NCBI GenBank assembly: GCA_030144725.1
Contig: JASKMD010000003.1
Location: forward strand, 11,203,516-11,267,515
Direction of reading: 5' to 3'
From: Haematococcus lacustris
Taxonomy: Eukaryota; Chlorophyta; Chlorophyceae; Chlamydomonadales; Haematococcaceae
Length of the DNA: 64,000 nt
Shown here piece by piece: positions 1 to 11,145 of this stretch. The notes under the pieces are model-generated. The model did not search any database and was not told the DNA's origin. It was given only the letters and a program-made list of their open reading frames with translations. A program made the position numbers and the translations under genes. Position 1 is the stretch's first letter. Every line of letters starts with the position of its first letter.

Positions 1-1093
1 GCCAGCGCGCAGCAGGTAGCAGGCCAGGGGGCAGCGGGGGAGCGGGAACAGCAAGGCAGGGATGCGGAGGAGCGGCCCCCCGAGGAGGTGCAAGGCAGCC
101 AGCCGCCTCGCTGGCTGGACGCCTCCGCCAGGGCGCACCAGCGGCCCTTGCCGCAGGAGAGGGCGGCCGAGCAGGCTGAGCAACAGCTAAAGGCCCAGCA
201 GCGGCGTGAGGGCAGGCGGCCAGTTGTCCAGCCAGCCCCCCAGGCCGACACTGTGGACCAGCTGGCTGTGGGTGTTCAGGCGGGCCAGCCGTGTGTGAGG
301 GTGTGGACCCCACCCTTCGCCGGGAGCATGTCATTGTGGCCTGGAGGGTGCTCCACGCCAGCCTCATGGTGGGGGCTTTGTGGGGCCACATCGTCGAAGG
401 GGCGGCTGCCCCGGCTTCTTCCGCCTGCAGCCTCTGCCAGCCGGGGCACTTGGAGACCCTCACCCACGCCTTCCTGACCCGCACCGCCGTGGCCCCAGCC
501 TGGGAGTGGGTGTTGGACGTGTACGGCCGTCTCACAGGCACCCGCCCCCCCTCGGGCGACGCCATGCTGCTCCTCAGTGGGCGCCCCACCCGCAGTGAGG
601 CCACTCCTTTCCAGCCCCCTGACAGCCTGTTGTGGCTCCGGCTGCGCGTGGCCTACCCGGGCGCAGTGTGGCGCCTCCGCAACTCAGAAGCCGCTACTGC
701 CCGGCAGCCACAGCAGGTGGCGATGCGGGTCGTGGAGGAGGTCATCCTCGCACTCACCACGGCCGTCAAGCGTGACTGGCATCGGGTGGGGAGGGACATC
801 CGGGTGGGCGCTGTGCCCTCCACCTGGTTCAAGGGCATGGACCCGGAGCTTGACGGCGCTCACTTCGACCAGCTGTGGCCCGAGGCAGCATGGGACTGGT
901 TTGCCAAGCAGCCTAGGAGGGAGCGGAGGGGAGCGCAGGAGGGGGTAGAGTGGAGGGTTGGGGCAGGAGTAGAGGAGGCGGGGAAGGCAGAAGGGAGGCC
1001 TAGGCAGGGGGAGGTCAGGGAGCAGGGGGCGAATGAGCTAGTCGTTCGCCTCTCCTTGCAGGGGCCCGTCCCCTTCCCCGCCGCGCCAGCATG
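1..1093 (+). pseudogene. LINE ORF2 C-terminal part, unit 0 (zf-RVT region), decayed
   Basis: This is the C-terminal ORF2 segment of the array's LINE and runs from the window edge. A short frame (88-477) and a second frame (291-1,094) together cover it. Compared with the intact copy at 11,146-12,150, a 13-nt deletion after about 306 breaks the frame. The zinc-binding region CSLC...H..FLT is visible, but the last Cys of the CCHC-type pattern is Arg here (HAFLTRT instead of HAFLTCT). It is followed by 1,094-1,372, a G-rich non-coding 3' UTR with no gene. The fragment is non-functional. Confidence 0.8.
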
Positions 1094-1372
1094 AGCTGCA
1101 GGGTTGCTGCTGAGGGCTCAGGGCTTTCCGGGGGGGGGTTAGGATGGCCTCGGGGAGCTGTGTGGGTGCCCAGGGACCGGGGGCTTAGGTGGTCTTGGTT
1201 CGGGGGCTGGGGGAGGTGTTCTAGGTTTCAGGTCGGGGGCTGGGCTAAGGCTCGTGTGGGGAGTTTTGTGGGGAGGGTCTGGGGAGGAAGCGTAGGGCTA
1301 GGGTGTAGAGCGAGGGTGTGGGGGTGTTAAGACGTTGTCCGGGACGGGGTTGACCTTTGCTTGAGGTGTATA

Positions 1373-1652
1373 GGGTCTACCAGCCCCCGCTCCCCCACCA
1401 GCTGCCGCAACTGCTCCGCCCCCTCGCCCCGGCTACCTACCCAGGCTTCCCCATGCCGCGAGCCCTGCGGGATGCCCACTCTGTCCGCTGGGGCCAGGAT
1501 ACAGTTGAAGCCGCATCCCATGAGGAGTGCCAGGGGTATAGAACCACTGCCCTTGCCAGGCGGGCTTGGCCCCTAAACTGGCTTCTGCCCACTGCCACAC
1601 GCTTCCCGCCCTGTGGCACTCTCGAGGGAACACCACCTGCACCGGGCTGTCA
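1373..1652 (-). pseudogene. Inverted AP-endonuclease fragment, unit 1
   Basis: Read on the minus strand this matches the APE (exonuclease-endonuclease-phosphatase) domain of the full copy at 8,909-9,955: a GCGFNCI.AP.DRVGIPQGS stretch (the GDFN motif region, with the catalytic Asp of GDFN changed to Gly) and the VVF..ECHRA.SVWQWAEA region. The order is scrambled by internal deletion: the segments are joined without the intervening part. It lies head-first against the sense ORF2 remainder at 1,653, the typical outcome of twin-primed reverse transcription. Confidence 0.78.
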
Positions 1653-3536
1653 GCTACCTCAGCTCGCTTTAGCTGGCAGGCCGCATCAGCACCCCCCCAT
1701 CCCCTCCAGCCTTCAAGCCGTGCACAGGGCCTCCCTGACCCCGCGCTCCCCTCCAAGGGTTAGTGGGCGGGCGACCTCACCATCGTGGTGCTTTACTGGG
1801 TTAAAGACGGGCAGGTGGTAGTAGAGGCCCTGGGCATGTTTCGCGTCGCTGGGAGCCCTGCGCTGAGTGTGAGCAAGAGCTCAGCCCTGCCGTGCGCCCA
1901 GCCAGAGCCCGGGCCGGGTAACCAGGGGCGCTTAGGCCCCGAGGAGGCAGGCAGGGGAGGTCGGGGGGGTAACGGGGGGGCAGGGGCAGGTGGGCGAGCT
2001 GGAGCAAGGCGGCGGGCACGGGCAGGAGGCCGAGCAGCGGCTAGGGAGTGGGCTGGGGAAGGTGGCGGGTTAGGGCAGCAACAACAAGGTGGGAAGCAGG
2101 AGACCGAGGTGATTATCCCAGCTGTCCGAGCCGGGGTGCCAGTGCGCACCTGGGGGTCCCCCTTGGGGCGGCCTCTTACGCCGCCAAAGCGAGGCCGCCT
2201 TCGGGGGGGCAGCCGCGGCCATGACGGCGGCCTCCCTCCCTTGCGGCCTCAAGGCCTCAACCACCTGGGGCGGGTACAGGTGGCCCAGCAGTGCCTGGCT
2301 ATCAAGTCCATACATCAGATGGCCTTCGTGCATCCCTCGGCTCCTCTTGCGCAAGCCATGGTTCTGGCTGTCCATCTCTACGTGGCAGCCTCAGGCCTGC
2401 CCCAGGAGCGCAGCATTAACAGCAGCCGTCTCTACCCAAGCAAGGACATCTGCGTGACGCCCAGGGGCGAGGGAGGGGTTGGGATGCCGGACATGGGGTC
2501 CACCAGCACGGCCTTGCTGGCGAAGATGCTAGCTCAGCTCTGGTCGCCCCAAGTTCGTCCCTGGCAGCCTCTAACCCATAGCCTGCTGGCAGGCCCCTCT
2601 CACAGCACCTGGGTCATCACCGACCCCCCCGCCCCCCCCGCGCGAGGCATCAGCTAGCGGCTGCAAGCTTATGTGGCGGCCCTGGCTCGGCTGAAGCTGT
2701 TCTGTGCCGTGCCCCCCGCTATCCATTCCTTCTTCTCGGTGCTGGCGGAGCCGCTCTGGTACAACGCGCAAGTCCGCATGAACCCGGCAGCAAGGAAGGC
2801 GGCAGCTGAGCAGGGCTGGACCCACGTTTGCCACGTGAGGGAGGCGCTCCACAGCCCCCAGCTGGAGGGGGAGGCCCGCTGGGCTGCTGACCTGGTCAGG
2901 GCTTGCCTTCCCGAGCCCTGGCAGGGCATGGTGGACCGCATGCAGCCTCCACAGCCGGAGTGGGTGTGCCTGAAGGTTGGGCCTGGCGTGGAGTTTGTGG
3001 TGCGGTCCACCCCCATGCTCCAGCCCTCCCACTTTGTGGGCCCCAACGGACGCCTCTACCCCCTAGACCCCACTGAGCATGGGCCCCTTGGGGCTTTCCG
3101 GGCGGAGGAGGGGGCGGCCTGGGGGCCAGCAGCGGTGGCCCTGCTCAACAACCCCAACTACAGGCTGACCCCGAAGGAGCGAGCCACCCACCTCCGCCTT
3201 CTACCCGCCCAGCGTCACGAGGCGCAGGAGCAGGCTCAAGGGCAGGAGCTAGGTGGGGCCAGGGGGAGGGGCAGAGGAGGGGGGCGGGCAAGGGGGCGGG
3301 GCGGGGGCAGGGGGAGGGGTCGTGGAAGGGGTGGAGAGCGTTGGGGCGCAGGGGGCGGGGCAGGAGGGCAGGCTGCTGACCCAGCTGAGGAGGGGCCTGG
3401 CACCTGGCCTAAGGAGGAGTGGCTCTTATGCCCTTGGGCTCACCTGCAGCTGGACCCACAGGTGTGGGGCATGGGCACCCCCACCCTGCTGGACTTTTCC
3501 GTCAAGCACGCCAGGGTGCGCCTACACCAACTCTAA
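1653..3536 (+). pseudogene. LINE ORF2 post-RT segment, unit 1
   Basis: The sense part of unit 1 starts within the RT tail. Around 1,770-1,800 it reads WAGDLTIVVLYWVKDG, aligning with the [FY]ADDLT..V....DG of RT motif C, but the first catalytic Asp is lost. One frame (1,785 to 3,536) then runs through the LINE region ARQCLA..., PS...VTPRGEGGVGMPD and ALLAKMLAQLW, broken by a single TAG at 2,655. After it comes a conserved region of unknown role with an RG-rich stretch (about 3,250-3,350) and a stop at 3,534-3,536. The unit at 10,451 has CAG instead of the TAG. Confidence 0.78.
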
Positions 3537-3643
3537 CGCGTCGGTGCCACCCCCCTTCACCCACCCAGTGGGGGCCTGTGGCCTGCGCTGTGGGGCGTGC
3601 GCCCCCCCCGGGCAGTGGGTGAACCGGAGGTGACAGCGGCGGC

Positions 3644-4881
3644 TGATGGGGCCCTGAGGGAGCTGGAACTTAGTTGGGAGGCCAGCGCGCAGCAGGTAGC
3701 AGGCCAGGGGGCAGCGGGGGGAGCGGGAACAGCAAGGCAGGGATGCGGAGGAGCGGCCCCCCGAGGAGGTGCAAGGCAGCCAGCCGCCTCGCTGGCTGGA
3801 CGCCTCCGCCAGGGCGCACCAGCGGCCCTTGCCGCAGGAGAGGGCGGCCGAGCAGGCTGAGCAACAGCTAAAGGCCCAGCAGCGGCGTGAGGGCAGGCGG
3901 CCAGTTGTCCAGCCAGCCCCCCAGGCCGACACTGTGGACCAGCTGGCTGTGGGTGTTCAGGCGGGCCAGCCGTGTGTGAGGGTGTGGACCCCACCCTTCG
4001 CCGGGAGCATGTCATTGTGGCCTGGAGGGTGCTCCACGCCAGCCTCATGGTGGGGGCTTTGTGGGGCCACATCGTCGAAGGGGCGGCTGCCCTGGCTTCT
4101 TCCGCCTGCAGCCTCTGCCAGCCGGGGCACTTGGAGACCCTCACCCATGCGAGCTTGAGACGGGCACAAACTAAGGGTCAAGCGCACTGGTTGAGCACTT
4201 AACTCAGCCTTCCCCCATTGACCCGGGGGCTAGGCTTGGTTCTCAGGTACGCCGGACCCGCACTGAATTCAGTGGCGCCCAGCCCGGCGAGTGGGTGGTT
4301 GGACGTGTACGGCCGTGCTCGACAGGCACCCGCCCCTCCTCGGGCGACGCCATGCTGCTCCTCAGTGGGCGCCCCACCCGCAATGAGGCCCCTCCTTTCC
4401 AGCCCCCTGACAGCCTGTTGTGGCTCCGGGTGCGCGTGGCCTACCCGGGCGCAGTGTGGCGCCTCCGCAACTCAGAAGCCGCTACTGCCCGGCAGCCACA
4501 GCAGGTGGCGATGCGGGTCGTGGAGGAGGTCATCCTCGCACTCACCACGGCCGTCAAGCGTGACTGGCATCGGGTGGGGAGGGACATCCGGGTGGGCGCT
4601 GTGCCCTCCACCTGGTTCAAGGGCATGGACCCGGAGCTTGACGGCGCTCACTTCGACCAGCTGTGGCCCGAGGCAGCATGGGACTGGTTTGCCAAGCAGC
4701 CTAGGAGGGAGCGGAGGGGAGCGCAGGAGGGGGTAGAGTGGAGGGTTGGGGCAGGAGTAGAGGAGGCGGGGAAGGCAGAAGGGAGGCCTAGGCAGGGGGA
4801 GGTCAGGGAGCAGGGGGCGAATGAGCTAGTCGTTCGCCTCTCCTTGCAGGGGCCCGTCCCCTTCCCCGCCGCGCCAGCATG
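3644..4881 (+). pseudogene. LINE ORF2 C-terminal part, unit 1, with foreign insertion
   Basis: This copy equals 1-1,093 except that, inside the zinc-binding region, about 100 bp of unrelated sequence (roughly 4,149-4,250) interrupt the reading frame. It also shares the 13-nt deletion seen in units 0 and 3. The GC-rich 3' UTR follows at 4,882-5,160. Non-functional. Confidence 0.75.
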
Positions 4882-5160
4882 AGCTGCAGGGTTGCTGCTG
4901 AGGGCTCAGGGCTTTCCGGGGGGGGGTTAGGATGGCCTCGGGGAGCTGTGTGGGTGCCCAGGGACCGGGGGCTTAGGTGGTCTTGGTTCGGGGGCTGGGG
5001 GAGGTGTTCTAGGTTTCAGGTCGGGGGCTGGGCTAAGGCTCGTGTGGGGAGTTTTGTGGGGAGGGTCTGGGGAGGAAGCGTAGGGCTAGGGTGTAGAGCG
5101 AGGGTGTGGGGGTGTTAAGACGTTGTCCGGGACGGGGTTGACCTTTGCTTGAGGTGTATA

Positions 5161-5440
5161 GGGTCTACCAGCCCCCGCTCCCCCACCAGCTGCCGCAACT
5201 GCTCCGCCCCCTCGCCCCGGCTACCTACCCAGGCTTGCCCATGCCGCGAGCCCTGCGGGATGCCCACTCTGTCCGCTGGGGCCAGGATACAGTTGAAGCC
5301 GCATCCCATGAGGAGTGCCAGGGGTATAGAACCACTGCCCTTGCCAGGCGGGCTTGGCCCCTAAACTGGCTTCTGCCCACTGCCACACGCTTCCCGCCCT
5401 GTGGCACTCTCGAGGGAACACCACCTGCACCGGGCTGTCA
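5161..5440 (-). pseudogene. Inverted AP-endonuclease fragment, unit 2
   Basis: This has the same minus-strand APE remnant and the same two junctions as at 1,373-1,652, with only scattered substitutions. The identical junction to sense ORF2 (near 5,438) shows descent from the same rearranged insertion. Confidence 0.75.
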
Positions 5441-6044
5441 GCTACCTCAGCTCGCTTTAGCTGGCAGGCCGCATCAGCACCCCCACCATCCCCTCCAGCC
5501 TTCAAGCCATGCACAGGGCCTCCCTGACCCCGCGCTCCCCTCCAAGGGTTAGTGGGCGGGCGACCTCACCATCGTGGTGCTTTACTGGGTCAAAGACGGG
5601 CAGGTGGTAGTAGAGGCCCTGGGCATGTTTCGCGCCGCTGGGAGCCCTGCGCTGAGTGTGAGCAAGAGCTCAGCCCTGCCGTGCGCCCAGCCAGAGCCCG
5701 GGCCGGGCAACCAGGGGCGCTCAGGCCCCGAGGAGGCAGGGAGGGGAGGTCGGGGGGGTAACGGGGGGGAAGGGGGCGGGCAGGGGCAGGTGGGCGAGCA
5801 GCGGCTAGGGAGTGGGCTGGGGAAGGTGGCGGGTTAGGGCAGCAACAGGGAGGGCGGGAGAGGGTGGGAAGCAGGAGACCGGAGGTGATTATCCCAGCTG
5901 TCCGAGCCGGGGTGCCCGTGCGCACCTGGGGGTCCCCCTTGGGGCGGCCTCTTACGCCGCCAACAGCGAGGCCGCCTTCGGGGGGGCAGCCGCGGCCATG
6001 ACGGCGGCCTCCCTCCCTTGGCGGCCCCAAGGCCTCAACCACCT
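5441..6044 (+). pseudogene. LINE ORF2 post-RT fragment, unit 2 left part
   Basis: Sense ORF2 remnant beginning with the mutated motif C region (LTIVVLYWVKDGQ) and continuing to about 6,044, where the sequence switches abruptly to an opposite-strand LINE. Its last 55 bp (5,990-6,044) are repeated at 10,451-10,504, where unit 2 resumes. Confidence 0.75.
5990..6044 (+). repeat. 55-bp direct repeat flanking the opposite-strand LINE, left copy
   Basis: Matches 10,451-10,504 with one substitution and one length difference. It brackets the minus-strand block exactly like a target duplication, though much longer than usual for LINEs. Confidence 0.7.
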
Positions 6045-6998
6045 TATAGGGCCTCCTTGGAGGGGAGCGCGGGGGTCAGGGCGGCCCTGTGCACGGCTTG
6101 AAGGCTGGAGGGGATGGTGGGGGTGCTGATGCGGCCTGCCAGCTAAAGCGAGCTGAGGTAGCTGACCAGCGGCTGGAGCACGATGCACCAGTAGAGCGGG
6201 GAAGCCCCACTGCCCTGCAACAGCCCCGACGCAAGTGGGAAGGTGGCCGTTGACCAGCACCTGGCTCGTGGCCCCCCGGTGCAGCAGCTGAGCCCAGCGC
6301 ACATGCCCCTCCCGGCAGAACCCCAGACCCCATGGGAGCAAGCCCCAGGACACGTTGTCATAGGCCCACGCCAGGTCCAGCAACAACAGCCAGGCTGGGA
6401 TGCCCCGCTGCTGCAGGTACTCCAGCAGGCCCAGGTGGAAATGCACGCTGTCGCTGATGTCCCTGCCCAGGATAAAGGCGGACTGAGAGGGGGACACCAG
6501 CAGGTCCAAGGGCAGCTGCAGCCGGTCCTCCACTGCCCTGGCCACCATGCGCACGTCGCAGTTGAGGAGCGTGATTGGGCGGTAGCCTGCCACCTGGTCC
6601 CTCGGCTTGCCAGCCTTGGGCACGAGGGTGATGATGCCTGTCAGGAACTCAGCCGGGGGGGGAGGGTGAGCGGTGTCTGCCAGGGCCTCTTGCAACATGG
6701 CCCGCAACGGCCGCCCCAGCTCCACCCACAGCCGGTCATAGACCTCCATGGGCAGTCCATCTAGCCCCGGGGCCTTGCTGTGCGCGCAGCCCTGCAGAGC
6801 CCGGCCCAGCTCCGCCTCTGACAGCATTGGGCTGCCATTGGGGCCCTCGGCTGATCTGGCCTGGGTGGGGGTGAGGTGGGAGGTGAGGCTGCCCAGCAGC
6901 GTGGCGCGCGCAGCTGTGTCCACCGGCTTGGCTGCGTAGACACCGGTGGGCTCGGCAGCTGAGTAGTGTTGTTGGAAAGCCCTGCACGCTGCCTTCAC
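6045..6998 (-). pseudogene. LINE reverse transcriptase domain, truncated
   Basis: Minus-strand frame starting at 6,998. RT motifs in order: a KAPGLDGLP segment, LVPKAGKPR and YRPITLLNCD (finger/motif 1-2 region), SQSAFILGRDISD, and motif A LLLLDLAWAYDNVSW with the catalytic Asp. The following QG.G.SPL motif B region sits in another frame (SGLLQGSGASPL), so there is a frameshift near 6,220. Motif C ([FY]ADD) is absent because the element ends at 6,045 in inverted array-like sequence. The family is the L1-type non-LTR RT; this copy cannot be active. Confidence 0.88.
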
Positions 6999-7100
6999 CC
7001 CGGCCGGCGTGGTAAGGTCTGCTGGCTGACCTGGCTGGCCGGGGAGCTGGAGAGAGGAGATGAGGGTGGGGGTGTGCGCGGGCTGATCGCGATGGTAGAA

Positions 7101-8699
7101 GCCCCGCCCCCGCCCCCGCCCCCGCCCCCGCCCCCGCCCCCGCCCCCGCCCCCGCCCCCGCCCCCGCCCCCGCCCCCGCCCCCGCCCCCGCCCCCGCCCC
7201 CGCCCCCGCCCCCGCCCCCGCCCCCGCCCCCGCCCCCGCCCCCGCCCCCGCCCCCGCCCCCGCCCCCGCCCCCGCCCCCGCCCCCGCCCCCGCCCCCGCC
7301 CCCGCCCCCGCCCCCGCCCCCGCCCCCGCCCCCGCCCCCGCCCCCGCCCCCGCCCCCGCCCCCGCCCCCGCCCCCGCCCCCGCCCCCGCCCCCGCCCCCG
7401 CCCCCGCCCCCGCCCCCGCCCCCGCCCCCGCCCCCGCCCCCGCCCCCGCCCCCGCCCCCGCCCCCGCCCCCGCCCCCGCCCCCGCCCCCGCCCCCGCCCC
7501 CGCCCCCGCCCCCGCCCCCCGCCCCCGCCCCCGCCCCCGCCCCCGCCCCCGCCCCCGCCCCCGCCCCCGCCCCCGCCCCCGCCCCCGCCCCCCGCCCCCG
7601 CCCCCGCCCCCGCCCCCGCCCCCGCCCCCGCCCCCGCCCCCGCCCCCGCCCCGCCCCCGCCCCCGCCCCCGCCCCCGCCCCCGCCCCCGCCCCCGCCCCC
7701 GCCCCCGCCCCCGCCCCCGCCCCCGCCCCCGCCCCCGCCCCCGCCCCCGCCCCCGCCCCCGCCCCCGCCCCCGCCCCCGCCCCCGCCCCCGCCCCCGCCC
7801 CCGCCCCCCGCCCCCGCCCCCGCCCCCGCCCCCGCCCCCGCCCCCGCCCCCGCCCCCGCCCCCGCCCCCGCCCCCGCCCCCCGCCCCCGCCCCCGCCCCC
7901 GCCCCCGCCCCCGCCCCCGCCCCCGCCCCCGCCCCCGCCCCCGCCCCCGCCCCCGCCCCCGCCCCCCGCCCCCGCCCCCGCCCCCGCCCCCGCCCCCGCC
8001 CGCCCCCGCCCCCGCCCCCGCCCCCGCCCCCGCCCCCGCCGCCCGCCCCCGCCCCCGCCCCCGCCCCCGCCCCCGCCCCCGCCCCCGCCCCCGCCCCCGC
8101 CCCCGCCCCCGCCCCCGCCCCCGCCCCCGCCCCCGCCCCCGCCCCCGCCCCCGCCCCCGCCCCCGCCCCCGCCCCCGCCCCCGCCCCGCCCCCGCCCCCG
8201 CCCCCGCCCCCGCCCCCGCCCCCGCCCCCGCCCCCGCCCCCGCCCCCGCCCCCGCCCCCGCCCCCGCCCCCGCCCCCGCCCCCGCCCCCGCCCCCGCCCC
8301 CGCCCCCGCCCCGCCCCCGCCCCCGCCCCCGCCCCCGCCCCCCGCCCCCGCCCCCCGCCCCCGCCCCCGCCCCCGCCCCCGCCCCCGCCCCCGCCCCCGC
8401 CCCCGCCCCCGCCCCCGCCCCCGCCCCCCGCCCCCGCCCCCGCCCCCGCCCCCGCCCCCGCCCCCGCCCCCGCCCCCGCCCCCGCCCCCGCCCCCGCCCC
8501 CGCCCCCGCCCCCGCCCCCGCCCCCGCCCCCGCCCCGCCCCGCCCCTCGCCCCCGCCCCCGCCCCCGCCCCCGCCCCCGCCCCCGCCCCCGCCCCCGCCC
8601 CCGCCCCCGCCCCCGCCCCCGCCCCCGCCCCCGCCCCCGCCCCCGCCCCCGCCCCCGCCCCCGCCCCCGCCCCCGCCCCCGCCCCCGCCCCCGCCCCCG
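7101..8699. repeat. (CCCCCG)n hexamer array, 1.6 kb
   Basis: About 265 hexamers occupy the linker between APE and RT of the minus-strand LINE. The first 415 bp (7,101-7,515) are perfect. From there to 8,540 there are at least a dozen one-base gains or losses that shift the phase. The minus strand is G-rich and able to form G-quadruplexes. Long Pro/Ala/Arg/Gly ORFs across it are translation artefacts. Confidence 0.97.
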
Positions 8700-8908
8700 G
8701 AGGAGCGGTCGCCGTAGTACTGGTCGAGGACTGCGCTGGCCAGCAGGAATTGCTGGGCCCCCTGCTCCCTCGCCCCCACACCCGCCAGGGCTGCGGCCTC
8801 TCCCAGGTGCTGCGCCGCCTACACCTCAGCCTCCCCCTCTCGCTCCACCCGCACCAGCTGCCGCACGAGGTGAGCCCTGGCCACTGCTGCCGCCTTCTCC
8901 CTGCGCTG

Positions 8909-9955
8909 CTACAGGTCACGCTGCGCGCGGCGCTGGGCCCACAAGAAGTGCTGGGCACGTATGGCCAGGCCCTGCTTGATGCGGGCCCACCTGGCCCTGT
9001 GCCCATCCCTAGGCAGCCCCAGCTGACTCGCAGCCTCGTGGTGATGTGCCTCCGCCCGTAGGAAGTCCTTGAGGCAGTCCAGCAGGTCAGGGTTGTCGAG
9101 GTGGGCGGGGTGCAGCTGCCAGGGAGTGGGGACGGTGAGAGGCAGGTCGGGGGGGCACACTGCCACGGACACGGGCCGGTGGTCGGTGGGCACTGGCAGC
9201 ACCCCCTGGATGGCGCTGTCCATCTGCCACTGCACCAGCTCCTCCGAGATGTACCACCGGTCAAGGCGCGCACCCGTCTGCCAACGCTCGCTGAAGTGGG
9301 TGAGGTCTCTCTTGGAGGGGTGCAGATGGCGCCACGGGTCCACCACACCCCGCTCACCCACCTGCTGCCGCAGCTGCTCCGCCCCCTGGCCCCGGCTGCC
9401 CACCCAGGCCTCCCCATGCTGCGAGCCCTGCGGGATGCCCACTCTGTCCACGGGGGCTATGATGCAGTTGAAGTCGCCCCCCATGAGGAGGAGGCGGCGG
9501 TCGGCGGCTGGCGGGAGGCAAGCGGGGAGGCACTCTGCGTAGAACGCTGGCCGCTCTGCCTGCTGCGCCGGGGCGTACACGCACACTAGGGACACCGGCC
9601 TGCCTGCGAGCTCCCCGTCTACCCGCAGCACCCGGCCCTGGGCCCCCTCTGCCAGCAGCTGCACCTGGGTGCACCCCTGGAGGATGGTGGAGGGCTTGAC
9701 CAACACCAGACAGCCTTGGGAGCTGCTGGTGCCAGGGGTGTAAAACCACTGCCCCCGCCAGGCGGGCTTGGCCCCCGAGTGGGCTTCTGCCCACTGCCAC
9801 ACGCTCTCCGCCCTATGGCACTCTTGAAGGAATACCACTTGCGCCGGGCTGTCAGCGGCCCAGTCAAGCAGGGCCTGCAGTTTGTGCGGCTGGGCAAGGC
9901 CCTGCACGTTGAGGGTGACTGCCAAGAACCTGGCGGCCACACCTGGGCACTGCAT
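8909..9955 (-). pseudogene. LINE AP-endonuclease domain (N-terminal part of ORF2)
   Basis: 348 codons on the minus strand. The exonuclease-endonuclease-phosphatase fold motifs are visible: an N-terminal FLAVTLNVQGL (Asn-containing first motif), VVFLQEC with the metal-binding Glu, VCVYAP, LLMGGDFNCI (GDFN), RLDRWYIS, and TDHRPVSVAV (catalytic DH near the end). The ORF ends at a TAG where CAG is expected (RDL*Q), after which the linker continues to a VLDQYYGDRSS motif at about 8,700, the edge of the (CCCCCG)n array. The endonuclease would nick target DNA for target-primed reverse transcription; all catalytic residues I can recognise are present, but the protein is cut from its RT. Confidence 0.88.
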
Positions 9956-10450
9956 GGCTAGTCCTGGCTTGCCCCCGCGCGGGCTACGCGTGTGTAGAGG
10001 AGGGTGGGTGGGCTGGGAAGGGGAGGCGGACCGGGCAAAGGGGGTGGGCCGGGGATAGGGGCTGGAGTGGCCTCAATGCAAGCCAACTTGGCCCCCGGGC
10101 GGCGCAGGCGGATCCGAGGCTCACGGGAATAGATGGCCAGCGGGGGCCGCAGGGGCAGAGGACCGAGCTGCTCGACCTCCTCCCCAGGCTGAGCTGCCTG
10201 CTCGGGCTGCTGCCGCTTAGGCACCCTTAACCTCCCCTCCCGGGGCCCTGCTGACTCAACTACAGGGCTGTCACAGGAGGCCCCCAACGAGCTGGCCAGG
10301 CTAGCAGAGGGGTTGAGCACCCCGTAGATTCGCACGTGTGGGGACCCATGGCCAAGCTGCGCAACACGCTGCCTGCCAGCTTGCTGGTGCCCTGCACGCC
10401 GTGCCTCCCACTCCACAGAGCTGGAACCGGAAGAGGGAATGCCATACCGG
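9956..10450 (-). other. 5' segment of the minus-strand LINE
   Basis: Upstream of the APE domain on the minus strand. A 152-codon Pro/Gly-rich frame (10,416-9,958) is open but shows no domain I recognise; it may be the end of an ORF1 or 5' UTR. No other gene seen. Confidence 0.4.
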
Positions 10451-11035
10451 CCGCGGCCATGAAGGCGGCCTCCCTCCCTTGCGGCCCCAAGGCCTCAACC
10501 ACCTGGGGCGGGTACAGGTGGCCCAGCAGTGCTTGGCTACCAAGCCATACACCAGATGGCCTTCGTGCATCCCTCGGCTTCTCTTGCGCAGGCCATGGCC
10601 CTGGCTGTCCATCGCTATGTGGCAGCCTCAGACCTGCCCCAGGAGCGCAGCATTAACAACAGCCGTCTCTACCCAAGCAAGGCCATCTGCGTGACGCCCA
10701 GGGGGGAGGGAGGGGTTGGGATGCCGGACATGGGGGTCACCAGCACGGCCTTGCTGGCGAAGATGCTAGCTCAGCTCTGGTCGCCCCAAGCTCGTCCCTT
10801 GCAGCCTCTAACCCATAGCCTGCTGGCAGGCCCCTCTCACGGCCTCAGCACCTGGGTCATCACCGACCCCCCCGCCCCCCCCGCGCGAGGCATCAGCCAG
10901 CGGCTGCAAGCTTATGTGGCGGCCCTGGCTCGGCTGAAGCTGTTCTGTGCCGTGCCCCCCGCTATCCAGTCCTTCTTCTCGGTGCTGGCGGAGCCGCTCA
11001 GGTACAACGCGCAAGTCCGCATGATGGGGCCCTGA
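10451..11035 (+). pseudogene. LINE ORF2 post-RT segment, unit 2 right part, with microhomology deletion
   Basis: The sense ORF2 continues after the minus-strand LINE. The left flank (10,451-10,504) repeats 5,990-6,044. This copy keeps CAG where units 1 and 3 have the TAG stop. At 11,023-11,035 the sequence jumps from the NAQVRM region directly to the segment equivalent to 3,645, deleting about 860 bp with ATG as junction microhomology, and terminates at TGA 11,033-11,035. Confidence 0.78.
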
Positions 11036-11145
11036 GGGAGCTGGAACTTAGTTGGGAGGCCAGCGCGCAGCAGGTAGCAGGCTAGGGGGCAGCGGGGGAG
11101 CGGGAACAACAAGGCAGGGATGCGGAGGAGCGGCTCCCCGAGGAG

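Larger units (their letters stand above)
6045..10450 (-). mobile_element. Opposite-strand L1-like LINE with APE, repeat-filled linker and RT
   Basis: On the minus strand (5' end at right) the order is a Pro-rich 5' segment (10,450-9,956), the AP-endonuclease domain (9,955-8,909), a linker occupied by (CCCCCG)n, and a reverse transcriptase domain (about 6,998-6,045). The 3' part, including motif C and the 3' UTR, is missing. The block is flanked by a 55-bp direct repeat of array sequence. It is related to the array LINE (same family by APE and RT tail) but lies in the opposite direction. Confidence 0.82.

Noticed and set aside
6736..9417. 893-codon minus-strand ORF and 583-codon plus-strand ORF over the GC array
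   Set aside because: They consist mostly of translated (CCCCCG)n; frames stay open because the repeat has no stop codon.
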